Part shown: piece after piece, positions 1 through 8,402 of the stretch
How positions within the stretch are numbered: position 1 is the first letter of the stretch
How the letters are laid out: each line of letters begins with the position of its first letter
Assembly: GCA_020633055.1 (NCBI GenBank)
Contig: JACKEJ010000005.1
Span: 806,001-870,000, forward strand
From: Sandaracinaceae bacterium
Lineage (GTDB): Bacteria > Myxococcota_A > Polyangia > Polyangiales > Houyiibacteriaceae
Length of the DNA stretch: 64,000 nucleotides
Direction: 5' to 3'
Notes under the pieces: generated by a model
Seen by the model: the letters and a program-made list of their open reading frames with translations, nothing else
Databases searched by the model: none
What the model was told of the DNA's origin: nothing
Program-made: the position numbers and the translations under genes

Positions 1-54
1 TCGCACCGGCAACTGAACGTCCCTTCCCGCGGTGCACACCGCATCTCAATTGCC

Positions 55-82
55 AAGAGGGCTCCCGTTGGGAGCCCTCTTT
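55..82 (+). terminator. Rho-independent terminator hairpin
   Basis: A perfect 12-bp stem (AAGAGGGCTCCC at 55-66 pairing with 70-81) encloses a 3-base loop GTT and is followed by TCTTTCG. Because the stem starts with AA and ends with TT it could work in both directions: for an unseen gene entering from the left, or for typA on the minus strand, whose stop codon lies about 65 bases away. The T-run is better on the plus strand. The 54 bases before it match no gene I recognise. Confidence 0.75.
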
Positions 83-147
83 CGTTGGTCACGAGCGCCG
101 TCGGCGGGCTGGGGAACATGACGCCCCCTGCCCTGCTCGAACCCCGC

Positions 148-1968
148 TCACTCCTTGCCGACGCGCTTCGGACGCCGATTGCAGTCCAGGATCTTCTTGC
201 GCAGGCGGATGGCGTCGGGCGTGATCTCCACGAGCTCGTCCGAGTCGATCCAGTCGAGGCCCGACTCGATCGTGAGCGCGCGGGGCGGCGTGAGCACGAC
301 GTTCTCGTCCTTGCCCGCGGCGCGGATGTTGGTGAGCTTCTTCTCCCGCACTGCGTTCACGTCCAGGTCGTTCGGGCGTGCGTGCTCACCGCAGATCATG
401 CCCTCGTAGACAGGCACGGCCGCACCGATGAAGAGCTCGCCACGCGGCTGCAGGTTGAACAGGGCGTACGGCGTGGTCACCCCCTTGCGGTCGGAGACGA
501 TCGCGCCGTTCTTGCGGCGCATCATCGGTCCCGCGTAGGGCTCCCAGCCCGCGTGCAGCGTGTTGAGCAGACCCGTGCCCCGCGTCTCCGTCAGGAACAG
601 AGAGCGAAAGCCGATCAGGCCGCGGGAGGGCACCGTGAACTCCATGCGCGTACGCCCAAAGCCCAGGCTGCCCAGCTTGGTCATGCGACCACGGCGCTCG
701 CCCATGGCCTGGGTGACCGAGCCCACGTGCTCGTCCTGCACGTCGACGACGACCGTCTCGAGCGGCTCGCTGAGCACCCCGTCGATCTCCTTGGTCACGA
801 CCTCGGGCATACCGAGCGACAGCTCGTAGCCCTCGCGGCGCATGGTCTCCGCCAGGATGGAGAGCATCAGCTCGCCGCGCCCGTAGACGTCGAACGACTC
901 GGTGTCGTCGGTGTCCTCGACGCGGAGGGCGATGTTGCGCTGCGCCTCCTTGTACAGGCGGTCGCGCAGGTGGCGCGACGTGACGAACTTGCCCGACTGC
1001 CCCGCGAAGGGCGAGCTGTTGATCAAGAAACGCACGCGGATGGTGGGCTCCTCGACCTCGATGCGCGGGAGCGCCACGGGGTTGGCAGGGTCCGCCAGGG
1101 TGTCGCCGATCTCGACCGCGTCGATGCCCGAGAGGGCGATGATGTCGCCCGCGAAGGCCCCGTCGCTCACGACGCGCTCCATCTTCTCGAACGTGAAGAG
1201 GTTGCTGACCTTGGCCTGGATGTTCTTCTCAGCGCCCATCAGCATGACCTGCTGGTTGCGCTCGACCCGGCCGGCGCGGACGCGCCCGATGGCCACCTTG
1301 CCGATGTACTCGTCGTGCACCGTGTTGTGCACCAGGATCTGGAGGGGGGCGTCGACGGGCTCGGAGGGGGCCGGCACACGTTCGACGATCGTCTCGAACA
1401 GCGCGCTCAGGTCGGTGGCCTCGTCGGTCAGCGCGCGCTTCGCGATACCATCCTTGCCGATGGCGTAGATCGTCGGGAAGTCGGTCTGCTCGTCCGAGGC
1501 GCCGAGGTCGCAGAACAGATCGAAGGTCTCGGTCAGGGCCTCGTCGGGGCGCGCGTCCTTGCGGTCGATCTTGTTGATCACCACGATCACGGGCATGCCC
1601 AGCTCGATGCTCTTGCCGAGGACGAAGCGGGTCTGCGGGAGCGCGCCCTCGGCCGCGTCGACGAGCAGCAGCGCGCCGTCGGCCATGCGCAAGATGCGCT
1701 CGACCTCACCGCCGAAGTCTGCGTGACCCGGCGTGTCGATGATGTTGATCTTGTAGTCCTTCCAGCGCACGGACGCGTGCTTGGCGAGGATCGTGATGCC
1801 TCGCTCGCGCTCGAGGTCGCCGCTGTCCATGACGCGATCCTTGACCACTTCGTGAGCGTGGAACACGCCGGTCTGCTGGAGCATGGCGTCGACCAGGGTG
1901 GTCTTGCCATGGTCGACGTGCGCGATGATGGCGATGTTGCGGAGTTTGTCGCGGGAAGTGGCAGTCAT
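148..1968 (-). CDS. typA: Ribosome-associated GTPase TypA/BipA
   Basis: Translational GTPase of the EF-G superfamily that binds the 70S ribosome and helps ribosome assembly and growth under stress. The 606 residues match the usual TypA length. Visible in order are the G1 loop (AHVDHGKTTL, about residues 17-26), the switch I RERGIT motif, G3 DTPGHADF, G4 NKIDR, a beta-barrel domain II, and the EF-G-like domains III/V followed by the TypA-specific C-terminal domain (GLIGFRS, then RKNGAIVSD). The ATG at 1968 gives a full N-terminus (MTATSRDKLRNIAIIAHVDH) and has GAGG upstream. It is monocistronic; the next minus-strand gene ends at 2206. A 665-aa open frame on the opposite strand is a codon-bias shadow. 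Identification is secure. Confidence 0.97.
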   Translation of the reverse strand: MTATSRDKLRNIAIIAHVDHGKTTLVDAMLQQTGVFHAHEVVKDRVMDSGDLERERGITILAKHASVRWKDYKINIIDTPGHADFGGEVERILRMADGALLLVDAAEGALPQTRFVLGKSIELGMPVIVVINKIDRKDARPDEALTETFDLFCDLGASDEQTDFPTIYAIGKDGIAKRALTDEATDLSALFETIVERVPAPSEPVDAPLQILVHNTVHDEYIGKVAIGRVRAGRVERNQQVMLMGAEKNIQAKVSNLFTFEKMERVVSDGAFAGDIIALSGIDAVEIGDTLADPANPVALPRIEVEEPTIRVRFLINSSPFAGQSGKFVTSRHLRDRLYKEAQRNIALRVEDTDDTESFDVYGRGELMLSILAETMRREGYELSLGMPEVVTKEIDGVLSEPLETVVVDVQDEHVGSVTQAMGERRGRMTKLGSLGFGRTRMEFTVPSRGLIGFRSLFLTETRGTGLLNTLHAGWEPYAGPMMRRKNGAIVSDRKGVTTPYALFNLQPRGELFIGAAVPVYEGMICGEHARPNDLDVNAVREKKLTNIRAAGKDENVVLTPPRALTIESGLDWIDSDELVEITPDAIRLRKKILDCNRRPKRVGKE

Positions 1969-2205
1969 GATAGGGAAGATCCTCTAGGCCTCACGGCGTG
2001 CGCGGGGCGCTCTGCTCGCCAGCCGGGAGCGGTGGCGGGACGGACGAGCGCCGATACGGCTGCCTCGTGGCGCTGCTGCTAGCACACCCCTGCGCAGTCG
2101 GCACCCGCCCCGTGCAGACCGCGGCGTCACCCCCTCGGCCGACGACCTGCGAGGAGCACCACGGCCGCCCCTCGCCCTGCTCGGGCGCGGAGCCCGGGCC
2201 CGGGG

Positions 2206-2961
2206 TCAGTCGTCCCCCTCGCCCTCCCCCTCGGCTTCCCGCTTGAGCCTGAGCAGCTCGTTCTCAATCATCTCGGGGGTGACCCCCAGCTGCGGTGTCA
2301 GCTCCGCCAAGGGCATGCCATCGACGCAAGCCGCCTGAGCGATGTGTAGAGCGCGAACCATCAGCTGACGCGCGCGACTGACGCCCGACTTGCGCAGGAT
2401 GCTGCTCACATGATGCTGGGCGGTCTTTTCCGAGATGTTGAAGCGCTCGCTGATGCGTCCCACGTCACCTCCCTCCAGCAACAGCTCCAGCACCTCGGAC
2501 TCCCGTGCGGTCAGCTCGTGCCGCTCGGACAGCGTGCGCGCCGCCCACTTGCGGGCGATCCCGGGGGTGGGCTGGCGTCGCAGGTGGCACTGTTCACGAA
2601 AGGCCGTCAGGGACGCTTCGTTGATGGGCTGAAAGACGAGGGTGATGGCGTGCTGCGCGGCGTCGCGCAGCTGGTCCAGGGTGGGCTGCGAGGCCACCAG
2701 CGCAGCCGCAACATCCGCGCTGCTGTGGCTGACCAGGCGCTTCAGCAGCTCCAAGCCGGCCGAATCTCCCACGGTGGGGCCGACCACCACCCCGAGCCAC
2801 CTGTGAGAACGATCGTTCTCCAATGCCTCGGCCTCGTTGCGTGCCCATCGCACCGGGATGCCGGGGTCGAGCGCCGCTCGGATTTCGGCCACGATGGACT
2901 CGTTGGGGTCCACCGCAAGGATGAAGACACGCTGCACGTCGAGAGGTTGGTGCTTGCTCAC
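2206..2961 (-). CDS. Orphan LuxR-type regulator with degenerate receiver
   Basis: DNA-binding transcription regulator of 251 residues when started at the GTG at 2961 (SKHQPLDVQRVFILAVD). An ATG at 3129 would add 56 low-complexity residues that do not look like receiver sequence, so it was not used. The N-terminal half folds like a response-regulator receiver (beta1 VFILAVD), but the phosphoacceptor strand reads GVVVGPT with no Asp, so it is probably a pseudo-receiver. The C-terminal half is a clear LuxR helix-turn-helix (LTARESEVLELLLEG, then ISEKTAQHHVSSILRKSGV), followed by an extra region of about 50 residues with an acidic EGEGEGDD tail. No histidine kinase is adjacent. Target genes are unknown. 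Confidence 0.8.
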   Translation of the reverse strand: MSKHQPLDVQRVFILAVDPNESIVAEIRAALDPGIPVRWARNEAEALENDRSHRWLGVVVGPTVGDSAGLELLKRLVSHSSADVAAALVASQPTLDQLRDAAQHAITLVFQPINEASLTAFREQCHLRRQPTPGIARKWAARTLSERHELTARESEVLELLLEGGDVGRISERFNISEKTAQHHVSSILRKSGVSRARQLMVRALHIAQAACVDGMPLAELTPQLGVTPEMIENELLRLKREAEGEGEGDD

Positions 2962-3159
2962 GTCCCGCAGGGTACCCCAGGCAGAAGTACGCCGGCTGAC
3001 AAATCTGCAGCCTACGAAATCTCCGAACTTGGGTAGAATTGCCCATAGACCCGCGTGTCCCATCGCCACACACTGACATCTCCAACCGGTCAAAACTGTG
3101 CGAGGGACTGACGGGACGCTCGGAGCCAATAGCCAAACTCCGAAGCGTCTCGTTTTCTT

Positions 3160-4257
3160 TTAATTCCGGCGAGTTGCTGCGCAGCGGGCGATCCCCTCTA
3201 CGATGCCCAGCATGCTCCGGAGCTCCCGTCCGGCGTCTGCCACGGCGAAGCGCGAGCTGCCCGTGTGGCCATACATTCCGGTCAGGAAGAGACGGCTATC
3301 CCCTCCCGCAGCGCACAGGGACGCGTGCAGGGCCCGCGCCTGCGCGACGGGCACCACGTCGTCCTCGCGCCCATGAACGATGACGCTGGACCCATGATAC
3401 AGCGCGATGCTGGGCGCCGGATTCATGCACGCAAAGGCATCACCCGCAGAGGTGAGAGCACGCAGACCAGCCTCTCCACGCGGGTCTTCCGCCCCCGTGG
3501 CGCGCAAGAACACTCGTCGACTCACAGGGTCGAGTGTGGGCGCGAGGCGGTCGGACACCACGCGCCAAGCACCACCGACCTTCATCTCAGGGCGTCCCCA
3601 GGTCTGCTCGACGAAACGTCGCAGGGCCCGCTCGAGGGGCGCCGGGTCCGCAGGTGCGTCGTCCATGAACCGGAGCAAGTTGAGGTACACGACGGGCCGG
3701 TTGAGAGGGTCGGCGGACACTCCGTCCTGGCCGCCAGAGAGGGAGAACCGCACACAGGCGGCGAAGTCGTGATAGCCGCCGAACGCGACCCACCCCGCCG
3801 GACTGCGCCGTGCGCAGACCACTGCCGCCGGCAGGGACCCGGTGGAGATGCTGAACACCCCTGGGCGTTGCGGCGGATGGTCGGCCAGGCCGCACAGCAC
3901 GTCGTACGCCGCGATGGCGTCTGGGCCGAGCGCGGGCCCCACATGGAGGCGCGCGAACGTGGGGAGGAACGGACACAACACGCGCACGCCGGAGGCGGCC
4001 AAGATCCGATTGAAGCGATCCAACCTTGGGTCTGCCGGCCCGAGGTAGTGGAGCCCGGGGAGCACCAGCAGCGCGCCACGCACGCCCCCGCCGCGTGGCT
4101 CGTAGACCCAAGCATCGAACGCACGGGTGCCGTCGCCCCCGCGGATCGATGGCACGCGCACGCGCCGTCGCCGGACCCTCGCGGGCTGGGCGGTCGCGGG
4201 CGTCAGCGGCCCGAGCCACCTCGCCAGGGACACCATGGTCGCCAGCCGCTCCAGCAC
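3160..4257 (-). CDS. Alpha/beta hydrolase of unknown substrate
   Basis: Soluble protein of 365 residues with an alpha/beta hydrolase core. A core strand (GALLVLPGLHY) is followed by a nucleophile elbow FSISTGS (a variant S-x-S-x-G), then an acid-bearing loop HGREDDVVP and a late YGHTGSS that supplies the likely catalytic His. The C-terminus (RSMLGIVEGI) has no membrane segment. The GTG at 4257 lies 3 bases after the amidase stop; an ATG seven codons further in (4236) is an equally good start. The close spacing says it is co-transcribed with the amidase upstream, which may point to paired hydrolysis of ester or amide bonds, but the substrate cannot be read from sequence. Confidence 0.7.
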   Translation of the reverse strand: MLERLATMVSLARWLGPLTPATAQPARVRRRRVRVPSIRGGDGTRAFDAWVYEPRGGGVRGALLVLPGLHYLGPADPRLDRFNRILAASGVRVLCPFLPTFARLHVGPALGPDAIAAYDVLCGLADHPPQRPGVFSISTGSLPAAVVCARRSPAGWVAFGGYHDFAACVRFSLSGGQDGVSADPLNRPVVYLNLLRFMDDAPADPAPLERALRRFVEQTWGRPEMKVGGAWRVVSDRLAPTLDPVSRRVFLRATGAEDPRGEAGLRALTSAGDAFACMNPAPSIALYHGSSVIVHGREDDVVPVAQARALHASLCAAGGDSRLFLTGMYGHTGSSRFAVADAGRELRSMLGIVEGIARCAATRRN

Positions 4258-4260
4258 GGC

Positions 4261-5778
4261 TCAGCTCGCAAACACGGGAGGACGACGCTGTGCCCAGGGA
4301 CGCGCCTGTTCGAGCTGACGGGCCAGCTGGAACAGCGTCAGCTCGTCGCCAAAGCGGCCCGTGAACATGGTCCCGATGGGCAGCCCGCTCGTGCTCCAGT
4401 GCAGCGGGACATTCATGGAGGGCTGGCCGGTGAAGTTCTGCACGGCGGTGAACGGCGAGAACGCGAAGATCTCCTTGGCGGCCTTCTCGATGACGCCGGG
4501 CAGGCGTAGCGCCGACTTGATACCCCGCCTCGCGATGAAGCGCTCCATCGCCCCCTCGACCCCCTGTTTGAACATCGAGCCCACCTCTACGGGCGGCAGC
4601 GCGAGCGTCGGCGACAGCACGACATCGTAGTCGGCGTACAGCTCCTGGAGCCGACGGCTCTCGGCTTGAAGGTCCATGATGGCGAGGGCGAAGTCCCCGG
4701 CGGTGAAGATGCGGCCGAGCAGCGCAGCCAGCTGCGTGCCCGTCTCGAAATCGTCTGGCCCCGGCTTGCGGCCGCGCGAGCGCTCGGCGTGCACCATCCC
4801 AGCAGCCGTATTCCCCCCGATGACGGTAAAGAAGGCCATCGAGATCACGTCCACGTCGTGGCCTGGGCGGACCTCCTCCACCTGGTGCCCGAGGGACTCG
4901 AGCAGCTTGGCCACGTCCCGCACGGCGGCGTCGCAGTCGGGGTGGACCTGCGCGTGGAACGCGGGCTCGACATGGAACGCCACCCGCAACGCGCGTCCCC
5001 CCTTGGGCGCTCGCTCGAGCTCGTCGAGCCAGGAGCCGTCGAAGGGCGGGGCGTGGTAGGGCGCAAAGGGTTCTGGACCGTGAGTGGCATCCAACATGGC
5101 GGCGCTGTCCCGCACGCTGCGGCTGATGACGTGCTCGAGCGCGAACCCGTTCCAGTGCTCACTGGCGTCGGGCCCGGCCGGCGTGCGGCCGCGCGTGGGC
5201 TTCAACCCGAAGAGCCCACAGCAAGCCGACGGGATCCGGATGGAGCCGCCACCATCACCGCCGCTCGCCATCGGCACGATGCCGGCCGCCACCGCCGCGG
5301 CCGACCCGCCGCTGCTGCCGCCCGACGTGCGCGAGAGATCCCAGGGGTTGCGCGTGGGACCGAACAGCTGCGGCTCGCTGACGGGCATGAGGCCGAGCTC
5401 GGGGGTGTTGGTCTTCGCGACGGTGACCAAGCCGGCCTCCTGGAAGCGCCGGAAGAGGGTGCCCTCGTGGGCGACCGTGTACCCCTGCCAGAACCGTGAG
5501 CCCGAGTGCGTGGGCACCCCCGGGATGGTCTGGAGCAGGTCCTTCAGGAGGAAGGGCACCCCGGCGAACGGAGCCCCGGGGTCCTCCTGCACCACGGTGG
5601 CGGCGCGCGCGCGGGCGGCGTCGTACATGGTGTTCACCACGGCATTGACCTGCGGGTTGAGCTGCTCGATGCGCGCGATGCACACCTCGACGAGCTCGCT
5701 GGAACTGACCTCGCGCTTGCGTATCAGCTCGGCGAGACCGAGCGCGTCGTAGTCGGAGTAGGAGTCGAAGCCGGACAT
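4261..5778 (-). CDS. Amidase-signature family amidase
   Basis: Cytoplasmic amidase (EC 3.5.1.-type) of the amidase signature family, 505 residues. The Ser-cisSer-Lys machinery is visible: Lys in PFLLKDLLQT, the Gly/Ser-rich GGSSGGSAAAVAAG, and the nucleophile Ser in GDGGGSIRIPSACCGLFG. Length and motif order are typical of bacterial broad-range amidases and 6-aminohexanoate-cyclic-dimer-hydrolase relatives rather than GatA, because no gatB or gatC is nearby. The ATG at 5778 (MSGFDSYSDYDALGLAELI) fits the family N-terminus; an upstream start at 5916 adds 46 unconserved residues. It is first gene of a pair with the hydrolase and divergent from the sigma factor gene. Confidence 0.9.
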   Translation of the reverse strand: MSGFDSYSDYDALGLAELIRKREVSSSELVEVCIARIEQLNPQVNAVVNTMYDAARARAATVVQEDPGAPFAGVPFLLKDLLQTIPGVPTHSGSRFWQGYTVAHEGTLFRRFQEAGLVTVAKTNTPELGLMPVSEPQLFGPTRNPWDLSRTSGGSSGGSAAAVAAGIVPMASGGDGGGSIRIPSACCGLFGLKPTRGRTPAGPDASEHWNGFALEHVISRSVRDSAAMLDATHGPEPFAPYHAPPFDGSWLDELERAPKGGRALRVAFHVEPAFHAQVHPDCDAAVRDVAKLLESLGHQVEEVRPGHDVDVISMAFFTVIGGNTAAGMVHAERSRGRKPGPDDFETGTQLAALLGRIFTAGDFALAIMDLQAESRRLQELYADYDVVLSPTLALPPVEVGSMFKQGVEGAMERFIARRGIKSALRLPGVIEKAAKEIFAFSPFTAVQNFTGQPSMNVPLHWSTSGLPIGTMFTGRFGDELTLFQLARQLEQARPWAQRRPPVFAS

Positions 5779-6041
5779 CCGGCGATGGTACCCGTACGGA
5801 ACGAGGGATGCGCGCGTGATCGCCATCGGGACGCCCGCTGCGCTGACATGATGTTCGAGTTGGGCCTCGAAATTCTCACGCGAGACGTGAAACGATCGAG
5901 CCGCGGAGGCATCCAACCAGCTGTATACGGAAATAGTGCAATCACCGCGCTTGCGGTCACCACTCGCGTGCCCATGTTCGCCATGCTGTGTCTCGGGCGC
6001 GCGAGTGCTCGGAATATCTCCTCACAGCAACCGTTGCTTCT

Positions 6042-6047
6042 TATATA
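6042..6047 (+). promoter_or_regulatory. Candidate -10 element upstream of the sigma factor gene
   Basis: TATATA sits in a locally AT-rich patch 25 bases before the sigma factor start codon, inside the 293-base divergent region 5779-6071. No good -35 hexamer is found 16-18 bases upstream, so this is a weak call. AAGGGG at 6061-6066 is a plausible ribosome binding site for the ATG at 6072. The rest of the divergent region shows nothing I recognise. Confidence 0.3.
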
Positions 6048-6071
6048 GCCTACTCATCACAAGGGGTGCCC

Positions 6072-7430
6072 ATGACGGAACTCAACCAGGAACGGCCTCC
6101 GAACCACTTCGACACGCTGCTCGGGCAGGGGCTCGACAAGGGGTTCGTGACCTACGCCGAAGTCAGCGAAGCGCTGGCCCAGATGGGGCCCAGCGACCGC
6201 ACCATCGGCTGGCTGCTGAAAAAGCTCGACGCGATGCGCATCGAGCTACTGGAAGACGACCACGACCCGCGCACCGGCCTGGCCAAGAGCCGCAGCAAGC
6301 GCGAGCGCGGCGAGGCACGCGAAGCCAAGAAGCTCTCCTCGGGGGAGGCCATCCAGACCTACCTGGACTGGATGGGGTCCGTGAGCCTGCTGACCCGCGA
6401 AGGCGAGGTCGAGCTGGCGCGCCAAATCGAGAGCGGCCGCGAACGCATGTACCGGGCCCTGCATGACGCACGGCTCGCCGACCTCGGGCTCGACGCGGTC
6501 CACGAGCGAGTCTCCCTGGGCGAGCTGCGACCACACCAAGCGGTGCTGACCCCCGAGTTCGAAGCCGCCATGGATGCGCTGGACGACTACTGTCGGGCCG
6601 CGGAGCAGTCCGACACCGAGTGCCGCCGCGTGGAGAAGCGCGCCGGCGCGAGCTTCGCCAAGCTCGTGGCGCTGCGCGAGGAGCTCGCGGCGCGCGAGAT
6701 GGAGGTGGAGCGCGCGAAGGCCGAGATGGTGGAGGCCAACCTGCGCCTCGTGGTGGCCATCGCGAAGAAGTACATCAAGCGCGGCCTCCCATTCCTGGAC
6801 CTCATCCAGGAGGGGAACATGGGCCTGATGCGCGCGATCGACAAGTTCGACTACCGGCGCGGCTACAAGCTGTCGACCTACGCTTCTTGGTGGATCCGCC
6901 AGAGCATGGCGCGCGCGGCGACCGACCAGGCACGCACCATTCGCATCCCAGTGCATGCCACGGAGCTGCTCAGCAAGCTCATGACCGCCACCCGCCGCCT
7001 GGTGCCGAAGCTCGGCCGCGAGCCCACGCCCGCCGAGATCGCCGAGGTGATGGCGCTGCCCGTCGAGCAGGTGCGCAACCTGCTCACCATCTCGAGGGAC
7101 ACGGTGTCGCTGGAGACGCCGGTCGGGTCGGACGGCAGCAGCGAGCTGCGAGATCTGATCGCAGACGAGTCCATCGACACGCCGATGGACACCATGGTGC
7201 GCGCCGACCTGACGGACAGCATCATGAAGGCGCTCAGCACGCTGAACGAGCGCGAGCAGCGCATCCTCTGCATGCGCTTCGGGATCGGCGACAAGGAGAC
7301 GTACACGCTGGCCGAGATCGGCCGCGAGTTCGGGCTGAGCCGCGAGCGCATCCGTCAGCTGCAGGCGCTCGCGCTGCGCAAGCTGCGCAACGCCCAGGGC
7401 GACATCTCGCTCAAGGCCTTCGTGAACTAG
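6072..7430 (+). CDS. RpoD-like sigma-70 factor (group 1/2)
   Basis: RNA polymerase sigma factor of 452 residues. A region 1.1-like start (GFVTYAEVSEAL) is followed by region 1.2 (IQTYLDWMGSVSLLTREGE), region 2 (NLRLVVAIAKKYIKRGLPF, then LIQEGNMGLMRAIDKFDY), region 2.4 (YASWWIRQSMARAATDQAR, then TIRIPVH), region 3, and region 4 (MRFGIGDKETYTLAEIG, then LSRERIRQLQALALRKLR). The large non-conserved insert and the acidic block of proteobacterial RpoD are missing, so this may be a second, group 2 sigma rather than the main housekeeping one. The ATG at 6072 has AAGGGG just upstream; an earlier in-frame start at 5988 would cover the promoter-like region. Confidence 0.9.
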   Translation: MTELNQERPPNHFDTLLGQGLDKGFVTYAEVSEALAQMGPSDRTIGWLLKKLDAMRIELLEDDHDPRTGLAKSRSKRERGEAREAKKLSSGEAIQTYLDWMGSVSLLTREGEVELARQIESGRERMYRALHDARLADLGLDAVHERVSLGELRPHQAVLTPEFEAAMDALDDYCRAAEQSDTECRRVEKRAGASFAKLVALREELAAREMEVERAKAEMVEANLRLVVAIAKKYIKRGLPFLDLIQEGNMGLMRAIDKFDYRRGYKLSTYASWWIRQSMARAATDQARTIRIPVHATELLSKLMTATRRLVPKLGREPTPAEIAEVMALPVEQVRNLLTISRDTVSLETPVGSDGSSELRDLIADESIDTPMDTMVRADLTDSIMKALSTLNEREQRILCMRFGIGDKETYTLAEIGREFGLSRERIRQLQALALRKLRNAQGDISLKAFVN

Positions 7431-7451
7431 CGCCCGCGCGCTTGGGAACGC

Positions 7452-8402
7452 TCAGGCGTCGTTCTCCAGCGGGACGCCCGAGGCGTCCGTCGGCTCACGC
7501 TGGTCGACCAGCGGAAGCCCACGACGTCCAGGGCGCCCGCGCTGCGCGACGAGTGTGCCGCAACCCCCGTTGGCCTCGAGGCGCGCCTGGCTGGACATGC
7601 GCACCACGAGACCGGCGTCGCGCAGGTGCGCGTAGGCTCGCTCGTAGGACTCCCGAGTGGCGCCATTCAGGGTCGAGCTGTCGACCGGGTTGTGCTGGTA
7701 GAGGTGCACCGCGACGCCGAGCGGACGTACGCGACTGGCGAAGGCGACCAGCTCGTCGGGCGTGTCGTTCTCGCCCGCGAGCAGCAGGTAGGCCAGGGCG
7801 ACCTTCTTGCGACGCGTGCGAGACATCCGCGGTACGGTCTCCTCCAACAACGCGAACAACGGGCCGAGCGCGGGGGCGTGCGGCACCAAGCGTGCGCGCG
7901 TGGGCTCGGTCCCCGCATGCACCGAGATGGTCACGCCGTTGTGCGGCGCGGCGAGCAGCTCGCGCAAGCGGGGCAGCGGTCCGCCCGAGGTGGTGACGCT
8001 CGCAGGGGTGCCGCGCTCACGACACCAGCGGAGGAAGGCCGGGACGGCCTCCGGCGCGTGCAGGGGCTCGCCGACCCCCGACGCGGTCACGCGCTGGAGC
8101 GCCGTCCCGAGAGACTCGACCGCCGTGACCTGCGCGCAGAGCTCGGCGAGGGTGAGTGGGCGAGTGAGCCCTCGGGCCCCCGACGCGCAGAAGGGACACG
8201 CCACGGCGCAGCCCACCTGGGTCGACACGCACAGTGTGTCCCCACGGTAGAGGACCGCCTCGACACGGCTCTGGTCGCTCAGCGTCACGACGAAGCGGCG
8301 GTTCCACGCGGACTGTTCGACCTCCGACAGCTGGACGACACGCTGGCCCAGGAGGGCAGCGCCACCGGACACAGAGCCCGAGTGTGGGGCCGCGACGCTC
8401 AC
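7452..8402 (-). CDS. Short RlmN/Cfr-family radical SAM methyltransferase
   Basis: Radical SAM enzyme of the family that methylates C2 (RlmN) or C8 (Cfr) of adenine in 23S rRNA and tRNA. The cluster cysteines C65, C69 and C72 (CAVACPFC), the upstream C58 (TLCVSTQVGC), SAM-binding GVGEPL, and a late GGCGTL Cys near 281 all keep RlmN spacing, so both catalytic cysteines are present. At 316 residues it lacks roughly 60 residues of the N-terminal helical RNA-binding domain of normal RlmN. It starts at a GTG (8400-8402) overlapping the dus stop codon as GTGA, so it is translationally coupled to dus. A long open frame reading further upstream lies over dus and is not real. Confidence 0.85.
   Translation of the reverse strand: MSVAAPHSGSVSGGAALLGQRVVQLSEVEQSAWNRRFVVTLSDQSRVEAVLYRGDTLCVSTQVGCAVACPFCASGARGLTRPLTLAELCAQVTAVESLGTALQRVTASGVGEPLHAPEAVPAFLRWCRERGTPASVTTSGGPLPRLRELLAAPHNGVTISVHAGTEPTRARLVPHAPALGPLFALLEETVPRMSRTRRKKVALAYLLLAGENDTPDELVAFASRVRPLGVAVHLYQHNPVDSSTLNGATRESYERAYAHLRDAGLVVRMSSQARLEANGGCGTLVAQRGRPGRRGLPLVDQREPTDASGVPLENDA

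Noticed and set aside
85..2082. 665-residue plus-strand open frame
   Set aside because: It lies opposite typA and has the Arg/His/Val-rich look of antisense frames in high-GC DNA, with no family match.
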